A stretch of 64,000 nucleotides of DNA from Episyrphus balteatus (Eukaryota > Arthropoda > Insecta > Diptera > Syrphidae): contig NC_079134.1 in assembly GCF_945859705.1 (NCBI RefSeq), positions 62,784,437-62,848,436 on the forward strand, written 5' to 3'. Position 1 is the stretch's first letter, and every line of letters begins with the position of its first letter. The position numbers and the translations under genes were made by a program. Positions 31,786 through 42,209 of this stretch are shown here, piece by piece. The notes below the pieces were generated by a model, which saw only the letters and a program-made list of their open reading frames with translations, had not been told where the DNA came from and searched no databases.

Positions 31786-31975
31786 TTTTTGGGTGAATTC
31801 TAGTATTTTAGTATCTACTAAAAGTATTTGCCTGCTAGCAGGTACTTTTTTTATGCATACGAAATTAAGTAAATACTATGAATTTTACCTTTTACTAGAA
31901 CTTATAGTATTTACTTTCACATTTTACTTTAGGTAAGTACTACATTTTTATGCATATCACCCAATAAGGTGTTTT
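31786..31975. repeat. TATGCATA/AGTAAATAC repeat block, terminal
   Basis: Contains two TATGCAT words and several AGTATTTACT/AGTAAATACT words, as in 28151-29160, and ends TATGCATATCACCCAAT. Possible right end of the same element family. Confidence 0.6.
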
Positions 31976-32186
31976 TTTTAAATTTTTGTTCGCAAAAAAG
32001 GTTCGGTTGAATTTTATACTTAATACTTTAATACTTTTAAAATTATTATATTATAATCACCTTGTATTCCATCCGGAAGGGTAGACACAAGACTTTTTCT
32101 GTGTTGTACTCGATTAGTTGCATATCAGAGTATAGGCAATGAAACATTTGTATTAATATGATACATGATATCGAGGTATTTTCTAA

Positions 32187-32845
32187 CGCCCCACGGTTGT
32201 CCAAAATGACTTATCTCGTTGCAAAAATCATAACTTTTGAACGGATTGAGGTAGTGGTACAGTTTTTTTTTTTTATTTCAAGGAAATTTCCAGGGCTGTT
32301 ACACCAATGAATTCCAAGAAAATTGTTTTACAGGGTGTTTAGGAATCATCGACCGAAAACAGATTTTCTTAAAAAAAAATATTTAAATTAAAATTGGCAT
32401 GCCATTTTGTAGAAATCACTAATCCACATCTAAAAAAAGTTGAGATAACATTTTTGTGAAGAAGCACTTATATAACTCAAATATAAGCCAAAAATAAAAT
32501 TAAAAAAAATAATTTTTGGATTAAAAAAAATGTTTAAATTTTTTTTGAAAAATAAAATTTTCGAAAACGGGACATTGTATTTTTTTGAAATTTTGTTTTT
32601 AGATGTGGATTAGTGATTTCTACAAAATGGCATACCAATTTTAATTTAAACATTTTTTTTTAAGAAAATCTTATTTCGGCCGATGATTCCTAAACACCCT
32701 GTAAAACAATCCTTTTGAAATTCAGTGTTGTAACAGCCCTGGATATTTCCTTCAAATTAAAAAAAAAAACTGTACCGCTACCTCAATCCGTTCAAAAGTT
32801 ATGATTTTTGCAACGAGATAAGTCATTTTGGACAAACGTGCGCCC
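32187..32845. mobile_element. Fold-back element, ~650 bp
   Basis: Left and right arms of about 250 bp are reverse complements: GTCCAAAATGACTTATCTCG near 32200 pairs with 32812-32833, and AGGGTGTTTAGGAATCATCG near 32335 with 32680-32700. The centre is at about 32515. No coding frame. Confidence 0.8.
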
Positions 32846-33660
32846 GATCGAATAAAATCAATACCAAAATGTCTCGACCATCATATAAAAAGCAAGAGTC
32901 AGAATATTACCAAGTACTCCTTCAAAAAAAGTGTTAGGTTGATAAAATTTCAGTGCACCACATGGAAAATTTATGAATTTTTTTTAACTGCATATATATT
33001 TTATACATCTTATGAGAATCAAAAATTAAAAAAAAAATTAATTGTATTTACCATGGAATGTTGAATTTTCATGAAAAACTTAAAGAGCTTCCTTTTATTT
33101 TTTATTGAATTTTCATATAAATTAATATATTAAAGGAGTGAGGTGCATAAGTAAAAGTATGAAAAATAATTGTGCAGTTTCTGATAAAGCGATCAAATTA
33201 ATAGGATTGTTAGTACAATATGTAACCCTCATTTTAAGATATTGGGCCACTTTAAAATCCAAAAATTATTTTTTTTCGAAATTTTATTTTTGGCTTATAT
33301 TTGAGTTATATAAGTGATTCTTCACAAAAAGTTTCGTTAGAATCGAATAAGCCATTTCGGAGAATATCGGATTTTTAAAAAACGGTTCTATGGCAGGTAC
33401 CGTTAATAATGATTTTCAACAAAAAAAAAATTGTCATTCAAAGATAGACTTTGTCTTAAAACTTACATTTGAATTTTTTAAACAAAATCGTTGGAGCCGT
33501 TTTTGAGCAGTTTCAACTTTACTAAAATCGGTATATGACAAGTACCGTTATTTTTTGTCCAAAAGAATTAATTCCAAAAACCCCTCTGGAGAGTCTCCAA
33601 AAAATGCTACATACCAAACTTGAAGTCAATCGGTCTATCCGTTTAGGCTGTAGCTCCTTA
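32846..33660. other. Non-coding, leads into octamer satellite
   Basis: No gene. The part 33240-33330 shares words with the inner arm of the preceding fold-back element. The last 100 bp (ending TCCGTTTAGGCTGTAGCTCC) is a lead-in often found before GACAGACA-type arrays in insect repeats. Confidence 0.45.
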
Positions 33661-34593
33661 TACAGACAGACTAACAGACTGACGGCCTGACAGACTGACA
33701 GACTGACAGACTGACAGAATGACAGACTGCCAGACTGACAGACTGACAGACTGACAGACTGACAGACTGACAGACTGACAGACTGACAGACTGACAGACT
33801 GACAGACTGACAGACTGACAGACTGACAGACTGACAGACTGACAGACTGACAGACTGACAGACTGACAGACTGACAGACTGACAGACTGACAGACTGACA
33901 GACTGACAGACTGACAGACTGACAGACTGACAGACTGACAGACTGACAGACTGACAGACTGACAGACTGACAGACTGACAGACTGACAGACTGACAGACT
34001 GACAGACTGACAGACTGACAGACTGACAGACTGACAGACTGACAGACTGACAGACTGACAGACTGACAGACTGACAGACTGACAGACTGACAGACTGACA
34101 GACTGATAGACTGACATAAAAATGATATCTCAGACTGACAGACTGATAGACTGACAGACTGACAGACTGACAGACTGACAGACTGACAGACTGACAGACT
34201 GACAGACTGACAGACTGACAGACTGACAGACTGACAGACTGACAGACTGACAGACTGACAGACTGACAGACTGACAGACTGACAGACTGACAGACTGACA
34301 GACTGACAGACTGACAGACTGACAGACTGACAGACTGACAGACTGACAGACTGACAGACTGACAGACTGACAGACTGACAGACTGACAGACTGACAGACT
34401 GACAGACTGACAGACTGACAGACTGACAGACTGACAGACTGACAGACTGACAGACTGACAGACTGACAGACTGACAGACTGACAGACTGACAGACTGACA
34501 GACTGACAGACTGACAGACTGACAGACTGACAGACTGACAGACTGACAGACTGACAGACTGACAGACTGATAGACTGACATAAAAATGATATC
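33661..34593. repeat. Octamer satellite (CAGACTGA)n, two blocks
   Basis: About 113 copies of the 8-bp unit CAGACTGA in two blocks, 33661-34114 and 34131-34580. Each block ends in the same 27-bp variant with GATAGACTGACATAAAAATG. The two blocks look like a duplication with a period of about 465 bp. Variants (GGCC, AAT, TGCC) occur only in the first 75 bp. The VSLSVCQS open frames on the minus strand are artefacts. Confidence 0.95.
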
Positions 34594-34632
34594 TCAACTT
34601 TTTTTTTTGTACGAATGCATAACTTGATATAC

Positions 34633-35172
34633 AGGGTGTGCCGGGATGAGATAAGAAGATTTTGAGGGATGATTCTTGGGTATATTCTAAGAAAAAAATT
34701 ATTCTACAGTAACTCTCTATCTGCAAAGTTGATACCCCTTTAGCGATGATTTAAGAAAACGCTTACTTTGGTATGCCTTTACTCATGTAAATACTTATGA
34801 TAAAAACTTCATTAATGTCTTGATTTTTAGAAGAAATGCTATTCTTTGTACCATTAAAAAGAAAAAATTATAAAAACAAATACACAATCTTCCCATACAA
34901 ATCGTATGGGAAATAGAAATTTGTGATGCGGCGGTACTAAATGTTAACATTAAGGGCTGAAACTTTTACAGTATTTTTTTTTTCGTCATTTCCAACAATA
35001 TTTTCAACAATGCTTTGAACAAAAAAAAAATTTTTTTTTTGAATCAGTCTAATAAACATAGTGTTTTATAAATTTATTCTTATGAAGAAAACAATTATGA
35101 ACAAAAATGTTGTTCACAAGTTTACCAGAAAACTTATAGATTTTATGATATTTGGGAAAACCTGCACCAGGT
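34633..35172 (+). repeat. Dispersed repeat, copy 1 (see 38434)
   Basis: Begins ACAGGGTGTGCCGGGATGAG and ends CCTGCACCAGGTAAAAT. The same succession of blocks, in the same orientation, occurs at 38434-38910, with inner indels. The ACAGGGTGT start is typical of many insect element ends, but the superfamily is unknown. Confidence 0.75.
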
Positions 35173-35218
35173 AAAATCTGGACTTTTTGGGACCAGTTAC
35201 AGATTTGAATGTCTCTTC

Positions 35219-36235
35219 GAAAAAAACACCCTTTGACCTAATTTTTTTTATGAAAACTCTTTATTCTTGCTTTCTATCCCAAATTCAATGTTTTCGCCAA
35301 ATTTCATTAGGGTGGCCCATCATTTTTGTTTTCACTCAAAAAAACACCTTTTTAACCATGATATTTTTATAGACACTGCACATTCTTGTTTTTATCTCAA
35401 AAGTAACATTATTACTGAATTTCACTAGGGTACCACTAGTATTACTCTAGTATTGCACACTTTTCCAAATATACCCATGTTTTCTCTATACCTAAAAAAA
35501 CACCCTTTAACATGAAAAAAAATTATAGTTTTACTATATTAGTAATTCCCATGGGAAGACAACATTTTTAATAAATTTCGTAAGGGTAACTTTTATACCA
35601 TTGATTTTATCGGACTTATCGCGGATTTCCCTTATTTCCCAAAAAAAAAACACCCTTTTACCTAAAATATTTTTATAGACTACTTAGATTCTTGGTTTCT
35701 GTTATAAATCAAACATTTGTACCAATTTTCATTGGTGTAACAATTTTTTCCCAGTTTTTGTGGTACTAGTTCCGAATTTCATCATATCTTTAAAAAAAAA
35801 AACACCCTTTAACTCAAGAAATTTTTGTGCACTTTATGGATTCTTAATTCTTATACCAAACAAAACTTTTTCACTAAGTTTTAAAAATTAATAAAATATA
35901 AGTCAGCTGTTATGATACCTTTCTCACACACAAACTCAACCCACCAAAAAAACCTGTTGAAGTCAAAAAACAAGTACCCTCGTTTTTAATCGGCAATAAT
36001 TTTTCTTAGAGCAATCGTATTATTTTTATGCCATTAGATTCAGCATATTCAGATATTCGACAAACAATTTTTTTTCAGCATATTTTTGACCTTCACCCCC
36101 TCCCTCTTGCCCGCGAAAAAACACCCTTCCACCCAACTTTTTTTTATTTAATTTTTTTGTTTTTTTTATCCCAAAAGCAAACTTTTTGCCAAGTTTCATG
36201 AGTGTAACAATTTTTTTTTCTTGATTTTATGTACT
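35219..36235. repeat. Degenerate tandem array with AAAAACACCCTTT motif
   Basis: Six units start at about 35219, 35337, 35495, 35640, 35797 and 36113 with a poly(A)-ACACCCTTT-ACC word. Most continue with ATTTTTATAGAC, TATTCTTG, TATCCCAAA, a CCAAATTTCAT word and GGGTAACA. Unit length varies from about 115 to 320 bp. A single unit is at 14310-14365. Confidence 0.75.
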
Positions 36236-36694
36236 ACTTTAACTGTACTACGTTGAAACAACATAAAATTGAGCTTAGCTGTCTAAATTTAAAAAAAAAT
36301 AACCTCCGTGTATTTTGTATGGGAAATCTTCAAACGCGGAGGGCGAATGCTAAATATTAATTTTAGGGGCTCAAATTTTTAGGGAATTTTTGTTGGATAT
36401 TTACAACAAAGTTTTGAAATGGGAGCGAAAAAATCGATGGTCGCCTTAAAAAAAAGCACACTAAGGTACGCGGATTTTTTAATTTGTTGCAGATTATTTT
36501 TTCGTTTTTCCTTTTTAGTTAAAATTTTTAATGGTGATCTTTTGTAAATACATATTTGTAAGTGTGACCCAGTCATCAACTTTTTTATTTGAGTCATTGT
36601 ACACGAGTGCGGTATATGGCAATCAACTGCGCTTTTTAAATAAATATACTGCTCTTTGTTGAAAGTATGCACCTTAAAGCAACGCAATGGAAAG
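36236..36694. other. No gene seen
   Basis: Non-coding intron DNA. A 102-codon minus-strand frame (36379-36687) has no family match and includes poly(A)-derived Lys/Phe runs. Confidence 0.4.
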
Positions 36695-37112
36695 TACAGG
36701 GTGGCTGATGAAAGCCGCTACCAAAAAAGACTTTAATAACTTTTTTCTACTTAATGAATCTGGTTAATTTTTTTTTATTTTACAGATTAGTTTTAAGATT
36801 TAACAAAAATGCATAATAGAAAATAGATAATGTTTTCGTAGAATTCCTACGAAAATTTTCCGATAAGCTCATATGCAGGATTTTACCATTCCTTTGAAAC
36901 CCCAAACCGCTTGCACTTACTGCATCCGACTTTTTCTTTTGAGTTTATTGTAAACAGGAAGGCCGCAAAATCCATTATTTTTAAAACTAATTAAGCTATA
37001 TTAAATGAAATTGAATGCGCTTTAACATGAATAAAAGAAAAATAAATTGCATACACTGAAAAAAAAGTTATTTGAATTTTTTAATGTAGCGATATTCATC
37101 AGCCACCCTGTA
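36695..37112. mobile_element. MITE, 418 bp, ends TACAGGGTGGCTGATGAA
   Basis: The left end TACAGGGTGGCTGATGAA and the right end TTCATCAGCCACCCTGTA are exact complements over 18 bp, with partial pairing for another 8 bp. It lies 40 bp from the donor of TXNDC11-like exon d. Confidence 0.85.
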
Positions 37113-37152
37113 TCTTATAAAATTCAACTTTGTAAATGCATTTCATACTTAC

Positions 37153-37499
37153 GTCAACGGACTCAAATACTCCATTTTTCCATTGTTTTGGTAGTTTCTT
37201 CATATTCAAACATTGTTTTAGTTTATAGCGTTTCAATACCTCTGAAGGACTTCGTGAATCCAGTTTGTCGATGATACGTTGAGGACATGCGCATTGGTAC
37301 AATTCCTCTTCGCAACGTTGAGCGTTATTTTTATTTATGGGAATAAGCTGAGGAAAGATATAAGACAACTTGTTTGACGCATTACATGTTTGCACCACCT
37401 CATTCCAATGATTGACACCAACAAATTGTGTTTTAATACTTTGATGATGGAATTTTTTCGGAAAGTCACAAGAATGTTTTTTCGACACAACAGGATATT
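37153..37499 (-). CDS. TXNDC11: TXNDC11-like exon d
   Basis: A 347-bp exon covering residues ~236-351. It is rich in Cys and Lys (a CEEELYQCACPQ segment) and ends FESVD at a consensus GTAAGT donor (37152-37147). Its end is phase 0, matching exon e at 1637. The intron that starts here is about 35.5 kb long. A MITE at 36695-37112 ends only 40 bp inside the intron. Confidence 0.85.
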
Positions 37500-37552
37500 C
37501 TATAAATAAAATATTATAGTTTTAATTTTCTTATGTGCATAAATTTGAATAC

Positions 37553-37640
37553 CTCTTTTCATACCAGAAACAAATTCATTTAAAACCGATGAGTTGAGAT
37601 CAATTTGATAACGATTGTATTCATAAAATATTTGTTTCAT
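37553..37640 (-). CDS. TXNDC11: TXNDC11-like exon c
   Basis: An 88-bp exon encoding 29 codons plus one base. It reads MKQIFYEYNRYQIDLN, the YEYN helix that follows the FTP strand in this family. The donor GTATTC and the acceptor TATAG (37500-37504) give a phase-1 junction that forms a glutamate codon with exon d. Confidence 0.85.
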
Positions 37641-37696
37641 CTAGAAATAATATTTCTAATATATTTTGTTTTTAATCTCAAATGTGACAAGCTCAC

Positions 37697-37882
37697 TATA
37701 AAATAAGGTTGACTTTGTGATACAAGTGGGGTGAACATCATCAGCACAGGTCCTTGTTGGAAATATTTATACATTATTGAAGACTTTGCGTTAGGTAAAT
37801 TAACCCATATCGACGAATCAGTAAGTTGTTGTTTTAAAAAATATATTATATTTTGTATTGTCCATTTAGTATTCCTAAAAAT
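37697..37882 (-). CDS. TXNDC11: TXNDC11-like exon b
   Basis: A 186-bp exon, phase 0 at both ends, encoding residues 145-206. It opens IFRNTKWTIQNIIYFLKQQ and contains GPVLMMFTP, a strand motif seen at the start of a thioredoxin fold in this family. The donor is GTGAGC at 37696-37691. A short intron of about 56 bp separates it from exon c. Confidence 0.85.
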
Positions 37883-37936
37883 CTAATTAAATCAACATTT
37901 AATTTTGCTTTTAATTGAAAAATTAAATTTACATAC

Positions 37937-38368
37937 TATTGTATCATATGGAGTAAACAGTTTTATCACAGGTGTTGTTATGGCTTCTGAATCTAAAAAC
38001 ATTGAAGTGTGCTCCCCAACAAAAACAGCAAATTTTGTGGTTTCATAATGGTTATTTTCTAACCATTTGATAGCAGTTTTAAAGAATATTTGGAACTCTT
38101 TTGTATAACATGAATTAAATAATCCAAGAATAACACCATCATTGGCAATGCGAAGTTGGATTAATTCTTGTTTATTAAAAATTCGAACTATTGGTATTAA
38201 TAATCCATCTATAAATGTTGAAAGAGATCGATAATTCCAATTCCCCTTATATTGCACAGATAAAGCATTGGGGAGATACGCCATTAAAACAGGCCATTTA
38301 TAAACATTGTTATAAAGTGTACGACAACCACTGTTTGGTTGCCAGCAATTTACAGCTGCGAAGTAAAC
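37937..38368 (-). CDS. TXNDC11: TXNDC11-like exon a (first thioredoxin-like domain)
   Basis: This 432-bp exon encodes residues 1-144 of the recovered part. The acceptor AG is at 38369-38370 and the donor GTATGT reads from 37936. The frame opens VYFAAVNCWQPNSGCR, the beta strand and following segment typical of TXNDC11, then continues with a YKG strand and a PIVRI helix. It ends in a strand leading to KLFTPYDTI. It joins exon b in phase 0 using the acceptor at 37883-37884; the nearer AG in that intron would put a stop in frame. The exon upstream of it was not found. Confidence 0.88.
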
Positions 38369-38433
38369 CTGAAATGATAAGAACAGATATTATTTTAAAT
38401 ATTATTTTTATATACATATACACATACAAATAT

Positions 38434-38910
38434 ACAGGGTGTCCCGGAATGAGATAAAAGTATTTTGGGAGATGATTCTTGGGTATATTCTAAGAATAAA
38501 ATTGTTCTACAGTAGCTCTCTATCTGCAAAGTTGATACCCCTTAGCGATGATTTAAGAAAACGCTTACTTTGGTAAGCCTTTACTCATGTTAATGTTAAT
38601 TTCTCCGTTAATGCTTGTGATAAAAACGTCTTGATCTTTAGAAAAAATGCTCTTCTTTGTAACTGCATTTAAAAAATGTTAATATCTTTATTTATTGCGC
38701 AGATATTAATTTTTAAAGTGCATTTCTTTTTTCTTACCCATGATAATTTTTGACTTTGGGTCCAATTTTCTGCGATAAATGTGTGATAAACATAGTGTTT
38801 TATAAATTTATACTTATGAAAAAAACACTAATGAATAAAAAATTCAGTTACAAGTTTGCCAGAAAACTCATAGATTTTATGATACTTGGGAAAACCTGCA
38901 CCAGGTAAAA
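38434..38910 (+). repeat. Dispersed repeat, copy 2
   Basis: ACAGGGTGTCCCGGAATGAG start and CCTGCACCAGGTAAAAT end, matching 34633-35172 in order and orientation. It lies just upstream (in gene orientation) of TXNDC11-like exon a. Confidence 0.75.
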
Positions 38911-39309
38911 TGTTTAAAAAAATGTGTTTTCTATTTGCTTTAGTCAAAAATGGGTACGAATAAAAAAAAAATTTGTAGTTTACCTAGTTTGTACCTAGGA
39001 GGCGTGGTATCCGCTAAAAAATAATAGAAGAAAGAAACAATGTTTCAGAAATTAATTAACAATAGTCCAGTCATTTTATTAGTTTTTAGCCCCAATCTGC
39101 GGAAAAATTCCTACTGGGCTGAATTTTGGTACACACCTTTATTACGAAGTAATAATGAAGATGTGAAAAATCGACATTGATATCGTGTCGACTTAAAATA
39201 AGGGTCAAAAAGTCACGAAAAGTTCTTTGCAAATATCTCGCGACCTATTGATCGGAGGTCATCAAAGGTTATTATAAAATTTGTTTGTCGTGAAATGATC
39301 TACCACAGT
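38911..39309. other. No feature seen
   Basis: No coding frame or recognised repeat. Confidence 0.4.
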
Positions 39310-39421
39310 GTTTTTCAAACTTTTTGTGTTCGCGACCCCCTTGAGAAGAAAAATATTTTGGTGACCCCCTCACACTATATTTATTTTTATTTTTTATTTA
39401 TTTATTTATTTGTTATGCATG
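39310..39421. mobile_element. hAT-type terminus fragment and TTTA repeat
   Basis: CAGTGTTTTTCAAACTTTTT followed by CGCGACCCC is the kind of terminus found on many hAT elements. It is followed within 70 bp by five TTTA/TTTATT units. No partner terminus is seen nearby. Confidence 0.45.
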
Positions 39422-39891
39422 CATTTTAAGATACAATATCTTATAAGCTAATACAAGCATTTATTTGTTAATTATTCATAGTAAATATACAATTGGAAAT
39501 ATAATAAGGTGAATAGTGAGTCAGTATTTTTAAAAAGCCATATTCACTAGACTGGGCCAAAAAAAAAAATATTTTTTTTTGAAAGTTACTTCGAAAATCT
39601 TGTTCAGGATGATGAAAAAAAAATTTGGTGAAAATTTGAGCCATTAAAAAAAATTTTAAGAGGTCTATCATCGGTGTTTTTTATTTTTGTACATGATATG
39701 ATGTTTTACAACAGAACTGCTAGACGATCAAAGTAAAAAAAATTTCTGTTCATTTTTTCTTTTATAAAATTAAATTTCCTACAAAAAAGATCTAATTGAA
39801 AATTTTCGTCAGACGAGCCGTATTCGAGTAATTAAGCTTTTTAAATCGAAGTGTTTTTTCAATTTGACTGTTTCACTTTGGAATTTTGTGA
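39422..39891. other. No gene seen
   Basis: AT-rich sequence ending at the poly(T) run that marks the 3' end of LINE C. Its short frames are low-complexity. Confidence 0.4.
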
Positions 39892-40427
39892 TTTTTTTTT
39901 TTTTTTTTTACACTATCAGTTCATAGCCGAAGAGCGCTTATAGCAAGCACCGTCTTGCGACCATTTGCCAACACAAAACTGTGTTATCCGGCTCATCACT
40001 AAGTGCAGTGTTAGTAGTTAGTAAGCAAATAATAACTACAAAAAAACGTACACTAAGATAAAAACATTAAATTCAATAGGCGTGTTTTTTTGGCACAGCT
40101 ATCCCTATCTGCAGTGGGAGCTTCCATGTATTACAAATACAACACCTAACTGCGGATAAAACTAAAACTTTAATCTTGCTGCGGATAAGAAATTGACATT
40201 TTTTCGAGTATCGATACTCGATCGGAGAAAATTTCGGATAATCGGATAAATCAAGAGTCTCGAAGCTATGTTCGCAGAGTGCAATCTGCAACGCACTTGC
40301 GTTCTTTTATTTAAGTTTATTTTGAATTAATATTGGAACGCACACATAAAATTATTTCTACATTTCATTTACATACATATTTACCGTTGATGGAAACTTA
40401 TCCTACTCTAATCTTTAAATGCTTTTT

Positions 40428-40858
40428 AGAGCCAATTTTTCAATCTTCTAATAAACAGTCAGTTAACTGTTCTACGAATAAAGTTATTAGGCTCATAAAC
40501 AATCAGATAAAAACATTGAAGTTTTCCATCAAGAATAATTTATTCTACAGAATAACAAAAAAAATTTGTCAAATTCAAAAATATTTAAAATTAAACGTCA
40601 TTTTTATTCATGATTGTTTTTGTTTTCTTGTTTTCCACTGTATTTTTTTCAAAATTCTTTCAAAACAGCTTTGACAACTGACACAATATTTTTGTTGGGA
40701 TTATTCCTTAGAATAATTTTTATTCGTCTCTGAAAGAAGCAGATAGTTTTATTCTTAGGAATAAGCTACATCTGCTTGTTGAAAAATTGATTTTTTCTCT
40801 ATCCTTAGGAATAAGTACTAACTGACTGTTTAACTGACTATTGAAAAATTGGCCCTTA
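40428..40858. mobile_element. MITE, 431 bp, uninterrupted copy of the 30289 family
   Basis: Starts AGAGCCAATTTTTCAATCTT and ends TGAAAAATTGGCCCTTA. It is the reverse-orientation counterpart of 30289-31216 without that copy's nested insert. It lies inside element Y. Confidence 0.8.
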
Positions 40859-40946
40859 GTGAAATAAAATCAAGGAACAAGTCGCACATAATTGTTGTAC
40901 GGTGTTTAATATTTTTCTTCTGTAATGTCGTTTTCTATTTGAGGTA

Positions 40947-41650
40947 TAACTACAACGGCCACTTTTTGCAAAAAGTGGGATTTATAAAAGTAATTTTTTT
41001 TCTTTCTAGCGCCATTTATATTTGAAAAAAACTAAAAAAAATTGTTTTTGACATCAAGAAATAAGTTGTCTGCATCATTGCTTTTAATTTTGGTGTTCAG
41101 AAACTGGCACAAAATGAGCTTGAAAATGTTCACTTTTTTCAAATTTGTGAATCTGACAGCTAAAAGAGGTGGTAAAATGAGGAAAAAGTAAAAAATCTCA
41201 GATTTCATGATCTATTTGAGGCTTGAGATTTAAAAATATGGATTCGAGATTCAAAAATCTGAATCTCGATTTTTATCAAGATTCACACATAGGTACAAGC
41301 ACTTCAAACACACTTCTCTCTTTGGTGAACATCTGTTATTGTTTCATTTTAAAAAGTTAAGTTTATATAAACACATTTCGCGAACATTTAGATACAAAAG
41401 TAGATTTCATCTACTATTTACCAGAAAAAATCTGAGATTTTTCACACAAATTTCAAGAGCAATAATTAAAAAGCGACATAAGTTAAATATTTATATATTA
41501 AATTAAAAACAATGATTCAGAAAACTTATTTCTTGATATCACAAAATTTTTTTTTAGTTTTTTTTTTTTCACATATAAATGGCGCTAGAAAGAAAAAAAA
41601 TTGTATTTTGTAAATTTCCCACTTTTTGCAAAAAATGGCCATTGTAGTTA
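40947..41650. mobile_element. Fold-back MITE, ~704 bp
   Basis: The left arm TAACTACAACGGCCACTTTT, continuing through TTTCTTTCTAGCGCCATTTA, is mirrored at 41570-41650. Arms are about 120 bp, with further pairing at AGAAATAAG/CTTATTTCT. It lies inside element Y. Confidence 0.8.
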
Positions 41651-42209
41651 AGTAAAAGTTATTTATACAAATATTGTTAAAATTAAAACAAGTCTTCCAC
41701 ATTTCACATACGAATTTCAATTTTGATCTTTCGACCCTGCATATAAACGGGCCACCTATAAAACTTCAATTTCATGAACGACGACTGGCCCCAAATCTAC
41801 GAACATACCCCAATATGTCAAAAACTTATCCGAAAGCAAAACCAAAATAAAAAATCAAACTTTGAACAAATGCAGATGGATGTACAAATAGAAAATCAGG
41901 AAAATCCATTTTTAGCAATTCAATTTGGTTTGTTTTACATCTAACGTTTCAAAAATAAATTAATTATGCGTAAAAACTATTCAAAAATAATCTTGAAAAC
42001 AATTAGATTTTTTTGTTTTTGTATTATTATCTGACAGCTAGACAGCTGCGGATGGGCAACTGCGGATAGGTTTTTTTGGGAAATCGAATTTGGCTGCAGA
42101 TAGCGATGCCAAAAAAACACGCCTAATATTAGATAAAACAAACATTAAAGAAATACAAACAAAATAATAACTTGAGCAACAAAAAAGACATAAAAATAAA
42201 CACAAACAT

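Larger units (their letters stand above)
481..38368 (-). other. TXNDC11: TXNDC11-like gene, nine C-terminal exons with a 35.5-kb intron
   Basis: Gene-level entry. Nine minus-strand exons at 37937-38368, 37697-37882, 37553-37640, 37153-37499, 1470-1637, 1202-1408, 950-1140, 765-894 and 481-702 join in phase through GT donors and AG acceptors. They encode 656 residues ending in a stop. The first part resembles the first thioredoxin-like region of TXNDC11 (a VNCW-containing strand, a tyrosine-lysine-glycine strand, a helix with PI-R-I). The later part carries a second thioredoxin domain with YTPQCFLC, a WEYTMD-YPT strand and a helical C-terminal tail, matching the family's C-terminal layout. In mammals TXNDC11 is an ER-associated thioredoxin-domain protein that binds dual oxidases; that role is family knowledge, not shown here. 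The N-terminal exons, with membrane anchor and first Cys motif, were not found below 64000. The intron 1638-37152 is filled with transposons. Confidence 0.88.
40077..42125. mobile_element. Element Y, 2.05 kb, inserted in LINE C 3'UTR
   Basis: Ends TAGGCGTGTTTTTTTGGCA and TGCCAAAAAAACACGCCTA are exact complements and continue with a GATAG-type match. It is TA-flanked. CTGCGGATA words recur near both ends (40149, 40180, 42046, 42060). It contains two further MITEs (40428-40858 and 40947-41650). No transposase frame. Confidence 0.8.

Noticed and set aside
33661..34580. Possible CRISPR-like array
   Set aside because: The repeat is 8 bp with no spacers, in a eukaryotic, transposon-rich context.
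33658..34726. Long minus-strand frames with VSLSVCQS repeats
   Set aside because: Direct translation of the CAGACTGA satellite. An 8-bp unit cycles through all three frames without a stop, so open length means nothing.
36379..36687. 102-codon minus-strand frame as another TXNDC11-like exon
   Set aside because: No thioredoxin-fold motif, Lys/Phe runs from poly(A)/poly(T), and no in-phase splice sites to exon d or e, which already join in phase.
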